NCBI GenBank assembly: GCA_948567375.1
Contig: OX419762.1
Location: forward strand, 32,927,465 to 32,991,464
Reading direction: 5' to 3'
Length of the DNA: 64,000 nucleotides
Origin: Lunularia cruciata
Taxonomy: Eukaryota > Streptophyta > Marchantiopsida > Lunulariales > Lunulariaceae
A program made the position numbers and the translations under genes. Shown one piece after another: positions 59,823 to 64,000 of the stretch. The notes under the pieces were generated by a model. That model was not told the DNA's origin. It searched no databases and saw only the letters and a list, made by a program, of their open reading frames with translations. Numbering within the stretch: the stretch's first letter is position 1; every line of letters starts with the position of its first letter.

Positions 59823-62063
59823 CTACACTGGTAACTCCAAAGACATTTGTATTCCTATGTTATCTACTTTGAGTTTTGCTCTAACATCCTTCCAAAGCTT
59901 TTCTATATCTATTTTCACTAAGTCTAATCTAATTGAAATGTTGTCTTCTACTTCTAATATCTTCCTGTCTACACGAGTTCTTAACTTAATCAACAAGGCA
60001 TTCAAATCAGTGTCTTTTGCCTGTCTTTGCCTCATCTCCTGCACTAACAACTTCAACTCGTGCAGTCTCGTCTCTTCAATTCAAATGCTGGCCTCTGTAC
60101 TCAACATTGTGTTCATCCTGAGGATTATCTCCTTCACTGGCTCCAATCTCATCTTTCTCTCTTGCTCTCGATCTGCAAGCCAGTCCTCCCTATACATCGC
60201 CAACTCCTCTTTGAACTCGGCTTTCACCGCCTCCTTCTCCTTCTCTTTCTGAACAACCTTCTCCTCTTGACTATGAAGTAACTCTTGTAATCAATCTTTT
60301 TCTCTGTATCGTGCCGCCAAATCTCTTTGCCAGAGTTGCTTCTTCTCCTCGACACTCTCCATCACCCTATCAAGCTCTTGATCCTTTGCTACTACTCTCG
60401 CCATAGCATGGATTACTTCTACTCTTGAATCAACAAACTGCTGCTTCAAGATTTCATACTCCGCTACTTGTCTATCCCTTGCTATGTTACTCTTCTTCAC
60501 AAGATCCTCTTGAGAACTTACTTCTCTCTTCAGGTCTTTGATTACCTGACTTCTCTCTACTGCCTCCGCTCGTAGTACTTCTCTTTCCTCCTCACCTCGG
60601 GTTATACTCTTCTTCAACTCTGAGTTCTCTTCTTCTAATCGCGCTAATACCTACAATACAATCTTTACCTCTGGACAAGTCGACTGCATCTCCTTCTTCC
60701 TGTGCTCTAATTTCACCAACAATGGGCACACCACCTCCTGCAGGTACTCCACTCCATCTCTCACAACTACTTCTTCCTGCATAGAAATCTCCTTCCTTAC
60801 CTCTTCTTCACCCGATACTTGCCTTCTCCTCTGCAGTCTTCGTATCAGAATCAAAGCCTCACTTCCCAAACTTTCTCCTACCTCTTCCTTTACTTTACTT
60901 GGCCCCGCTTCACACTTCGCCTTACGTCTTGAGCAAACTCCTTGCTGTACTGCAATCTTCTTTTCTTTGGGCACAGTTACTTTGTCTTCCAATTGTGTGT
61001 TGTCTTCGGCTTCCATCTCGGCTTGCACTGCTTCTTCGTAGTCATCAGCTGCTGGTGCCAATGTCATGTCTCCCCCTTCATCACTATTGCTACTCGTATC
61101 TCCACTCTGCAGCGTTAGCTCATGCTCCTCCTTGTGTTCCGAGTCTTCAGTTTTTAGCTCGGCATCTTCTTCTAAGTCTTTGTCCTCCGACTCAATTACC
61201 ACCATACCTTGCCTTGGGTTGCCTCTCCGCGTCTTCCGAGGTTTCTTGATGTCGTCGGCTTCACCTTGCTGACCCCTCTCCTTTGACTTCGGAGTACTCG
61301 CTTCTATCTCCACGCTCTTACCCATCTTCATGTAGTACTCATCCGTGCTCCGGATTTGAAGAATGTACTGTTGTTCCTCCACGTCGACTTCTCTTCTCAA
61401 TCCGGGATGGAAGTGAGACACCATTTTATTTCACTCCGCCGATTTGAGCAAATTCAACCCAAGGTAGAAATGTGCTGCAAACGGCACGATGTAGTGTGGA
61501 GGCGACTTATCCCGCAAATTCCACACCATCTGTCTTGTCCTCCCATGGAAGCACCTTGCTCAATTAATAGATTCTCCTGCAAACAACTTATGGAAGAACA
61601 CCGCTTGGTGTTTCATCACATAAGTTGTTCTCTCCGGCTTCAAGATTGCCATAAGAGCACTCACAATCCCTCTCTTCACTGGATCCTTGTAACTCTCAAC
61701 CTTATACCCATTCTTCATTCTCTTCAAAGAGAAAGCATCTCTCACCTCTTGAGTCTCCTAAGCTATCTCTCCCTTCCCCAAGAACGTGGCTCCTTGCTCC
61801 AAGCCTGCCTCCTTCCCGAGTACGAGTCTCCAATTTGACTTTGTCCAGCGAGCCGGATTTCCTCTCTTCCCTTCTTCCTCGGGTCCATCAAGACACTTAC
61901 TCTCAATGATTTCTATCATGAACCCTGGAAAGCTTACATTCCAGTTCCATGCCAAAAATGTGATCCGAAGTCGGCTCAAGACTTTGATCCTTGCTATTAC
62001 GTCTAACCTACGAATTGCATGATTTCTCACTGCAAATTTGGAGTTCTTCTTTCCCCCTCCCAT
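59823..62063 (-). pseudogene. LTR-encoded coiled-coil protein gene, 5' LTR copy (continuous 747-codon frame)
   Basis: ATG at 62,063 (MGGGKKNSKF) and final stop at 59,823: 2,241 nt, divisible by three. Landmarks at 61,745, 61,424, 60,617 and 60,056 are all in this one frame, so no net frameshift has occurred. Six in-frame stops interrupt it (at about 61,758, 61,560, 61,431, 60,651, 60,291 and 60,08x). At those I compared, the 3' LTR has a sense codon: CAG for TAG, TGG for TGA, CGA for TGA. Domains: globular N-terminus, acidic middle, coiled coil with KLRTRVDRKILEVEDNISIR near the end. Function unknown; possibilities are a chaperone-like or env-like accessory protein or a chromatin tether. Confidence 0.85.
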
Positions 62064-62220
62064 CTCTTCTACTTTCTCACTCTCTCTCGTTTCACTCTCG
62101 CAACTTCTCCCTTGTGCACTAACACAATTCCAACTCTATTTCCCTTCCCACAATCACTTGCAAGACGACTTCGCAATGGCAAAGGAAAATTACTTGACAT
62201 TTTGTCATTGCAAGTTCAAT

Positions 62221-62227
62221 TTTTATA
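62221..62227 (-). promoter_or_regulatory. TATA box in the 5' LTR of C
   Basis: CTCTATAAAAATTG on the minus strand, 158 bp before the LTR gene's ATG. If it is the start-site TATA, the genomic RNA begins near 62,190 and the LTR gene is its first reading frame, upstream of gag. Confidence 0.65.
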
Positions 62228-62614
62228 GAGTTGCGCTTCTTCGTCTTCCGTCACTTCAAGTTTCTACCGAGAAATCACACCTCCTGCATGCACCTGTCAT
62301 TGTCAATCACCTTCGCGTGTATGGACCGCCGGTTTTGAACGGTCTCTTCTTGAATTTCTTGCCCCGACAAAAGGTGGTTAGACTGTCTTCGCCTTGGGTT
62401 GAGCTCCCTCCCCCGATACAAAGACAATTTACTTCAGGTTGTATGCTGACAAGGCATTTCCGAGTTCCTTGCCTTATGACCCGAAGTCACGTTACCTCGG
62501 GTTTCATCCCGAAGACTCTTTTCTTCGCCTTCTTCGACCATACAGGCGCAATCCGACTTCTCTATACACTTCTTCTCCTTAATTTTGAAAAAAAAATGTA
62601 GGCACCACACTCAC

Positions 62615-63100
62615 CACTACTCAATCAAAGATATGCAACCAATACTCAAAATTAATCAAAATTGAAAAAGGGATTTTAGCCCTTTTTCTTTTTTTGTGTT
62701 CAAAGAAATGAATGAATTATTTACATGAACAAAAAACCTTAAATAGCTTCCTACTTAAGAAATTTGACAATCAAGGAAGTGCAAAGATATACCAAGATTA
62801 AAATTCTCTGCATATATACTATATAATAAGGATTATTTTATCTTTTCCTACTTACTTGTATATTCCTACTCTACTAACACTTGGGAAGATGTTAATTCTT
62901 CTTGAAAGATATTTTTTATTTTGTCATCTTTGGACATTTGTATTCTACTCCAAAGATTATAACAACTAAATAGAATCTTTCTTTAGAGAGGGTTCTTTGG
63001 TACAAAAATGACTACAAAGATTTACCCTTAGCTTTAGCTTTCTAAAGAAGGATTTTTTTTCCTTGTAATCCAAAATCTCCAATATTATAGTATCACAAGT
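62615..63100. other. right flank of element C, no gene
   Basis: AT-rich sequence just outside the right target duplication. I see only short, interrupted frames. Confidence 0.4.
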
Positions 63101-63840
63101 TTCTTGAAACTTCCTATCTACATATTCCCTTAGTTTTAGGGACAATCAATACATCTTTGGATCCTCATAGACTTGAGCATTTAGTGTTTAGGCTTGAAGT
63201 TTGAACTCATGAAGCGTGGACTTACTTATCCTTCCCATTGATGCTTCTTCCTTGATGGTAACAAATTGATCACAAAGATCTTCTAACTCCTTAAGGACTT
63301 TTAGCCTATTCTCTTTGGAGTGGTTGTTAGTGCAATGACTTCAATTCTAACTTCTTAGATGATCTTTGGTTGGTCTGTTGCACTCTCCTCCTTCTCCTTT
63401 TGGAGGTCTTCTTGCAAGGCCCTGATCTAAACTACTATTTCCTTTGATACTTGGCCATATGAAAATCTAAAGTCACAATCTTAACTCATTCACTTTCCAA
63501 CTCACCTTGGATGTTCTTTTTCTCTACATTCTATTTGTGAAACTCCTTTTTTTACCCTTCTTATCTTTATTTACCTTCAATCCAAAGAGCTCTTAGATCT
63601 CCTTGCAATCTTTGGATATTTCCTATAAAGGTCTTACATTCTAGAGCCAACAAGGTAATTTGTCTCTTGACCATGTGGTTTTCTTGCACAAGCACATTTA
63701 CCTTCATGCAATCTTCTTTATAGAGGTTCCTTAATTTCTCTAGGTAATAGTCCTTAGTTTTTAAGTTGTCATTGTTCTCATATAACAACTCTCCAATGGT
63801 CCTTGGTGGCAATTTTTATCTAGGTGGAAGTGTCATTCAA
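63101..63840 (-). pseudogene. older relative of the LTR-encoded coiled-coil gene
   Basis: Minus-strand 63,812-63,567 is open for 81 codons and heptad-rich (ELLYENNDNLKTKDYYLEKL, KVNVLVQENHMVKRQI). Lower coordinates continue with stops. Near 63,120-63,150 it reads KLREYVDRKF, similar to KLRTRVDRKI close to the C-terminus of the LTR gene of element C. The orientation is the same. It suggests that C landed next to or in an older element carrying the same type of gene. Confidence 0.55.
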
Positions 63841-64000
63841 ATTGGAATATGATCTTCAGCTCATATGATCTTTGGCTCTAGAGATTTTTTGTACTTGTTG
63901 TCTTTAGTTTTAATGCTTCTTTTGACTCAACTTCTTTGTGTTGAATAGATCTTTGTAAATATCTTCTTTATACCTTAGCATGTACATAGGTGAATTCTTT

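Larger units (their letters stand above)
48868..62609 (-). mobile_element. element C: 13.7-kb Athila-like Ty3 retrotransposon with coding LTRs
   Basis: Two LTRs (48,868-52,666, 3,799 bp; 58,828-62,609, 3,782 bp) begin TGTGACAACCCGG and end GGCACCACA in plus sense. Perfect target duplication CTCAC at 48,863-48,867 and 62,610-62,614. A tRNA-Asp-like primer site lies beside the right LTR and a polypurine tract beside the left one, so the element reads right to left. Internal order is gag, protease, RT, RNase H, integrase, with no gene between integrase and LTR. Both LTRs carry a long coding region on the sense strand. LTRs differ by a few percent, mostly transitions. Coding regions have several stops, so it is not autonomous now. 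Confidence 0.95.
58828..62609 (-). repeat. 5' LTR of element C
   Basis: 3,782 bp, the transcription-initiating LTR. In the direction of the element: about 380 bp of upstream sequence, TATA box, 158 bp, the 747-codon frame, then about 1.0 kb to the LTR end and primer site. Confidence 0.95.

Noticed and set aside
62038-62601. 187-codon plus-strand frame at the right end of the LTR of element C
   Set aside because: Antisense to the element, overlaps the promoter region, and the other LTR does not keep it open to the same extent.
1-64000. CRISPR arrays, operons or bacterial-type genes
   Set aside because: No regularly spaced repeats with unique spacers. Introns, LTR elements and rDNA type show a plant nuclear sequence.

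Overview
The window looks like nuclear DNA of a land plant, gene-poor and full of retrotransposons. Evidence: one intron-rich gene encoding an SPL7-type SBP-box copper regulator; a decayed nuclear rDNA piece (28S start, ITS2, 5.8S); a nuclear copy of plant mitochondrial 18S rRNA; and several Ty3 retrotransposons with plant-type primer-binding sites (tRNA-iMet and tRNA-Asp). Most SPL7 introns are 55-600 nt and the protein is divergent from angiosperm SPL7, so I lean weakly towards a seedless lineage. The species cannot be fixed from sequence alone.

Layout. 1-1.3 kb: AT-rich, ending in an (AT)n microsatellite. 1.9-9.1 kb: a dispersed and partly tandem repeat family with a conserved micro-hairpin, in both orientations around the rDNA pseudogene (2.8-3.4 kb plus a GC-rich ITS1-like tail). 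9.45-15.67 kb, minus strand: the SPL7-like gene. I assembled it as 12 exons, 1,024 codons plus stop, all introns GT-AG, all phases consistent. 17.49-17.78 kb: mitochondrial rrn18 fragment. 19-33.6 kb: solo LTRs and very old Ty3 relics. 33.68-46.47 kb: an old plus-strand chromodomain Ty3 element (A) with three LTRs. A younger antiparallel relative (B, 37,565-43,211, perfect 5-bp target duplication) sits inside its integrase. 48,868-62,609: a 13.7-kb minus-strand Ty3 element (C) with 3.8-kb LTRs, perfect target duplication, tRNA-Asp-like primer site and polypurine tract. 62.6-64 kb: older sequence related to C.

Two observations stand out. First, the 3.8-kb LTRs of C carry their own gene: a 747-codon frame (N-terminal globular part, acidic and basic middle, long coiled coil) about 160 bp downstream of a TATA box, on the element's sense strand. 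In the 5' LTR the frame runs end to end with no net frameshift and is broken only by in-frame stops. At the stop sites checked the other LTR keeps a sense codon, and the reverse holds too, so the frame was open when the element inserted. Related coiled-coil remains occur elsewhere in the window. Second, the LTRs of the chromodomain family (A, B, solo copies) carry dense GAAGCTTC palindromes, including perfect four-unit heat-shock elements about 140 bp upstream of a TATA box. This suggests a heat-inducible Ty3 family comparable in regulation to the copia element ONSEN.

The host gene SPL7 is the only clearly intact gene. Its product should bind GTAC sites in copper-deficiency promoters. It has a complete SBP zinc domain, an unusual His-rich N-terminal stretch and a C-terminal membrane segment.
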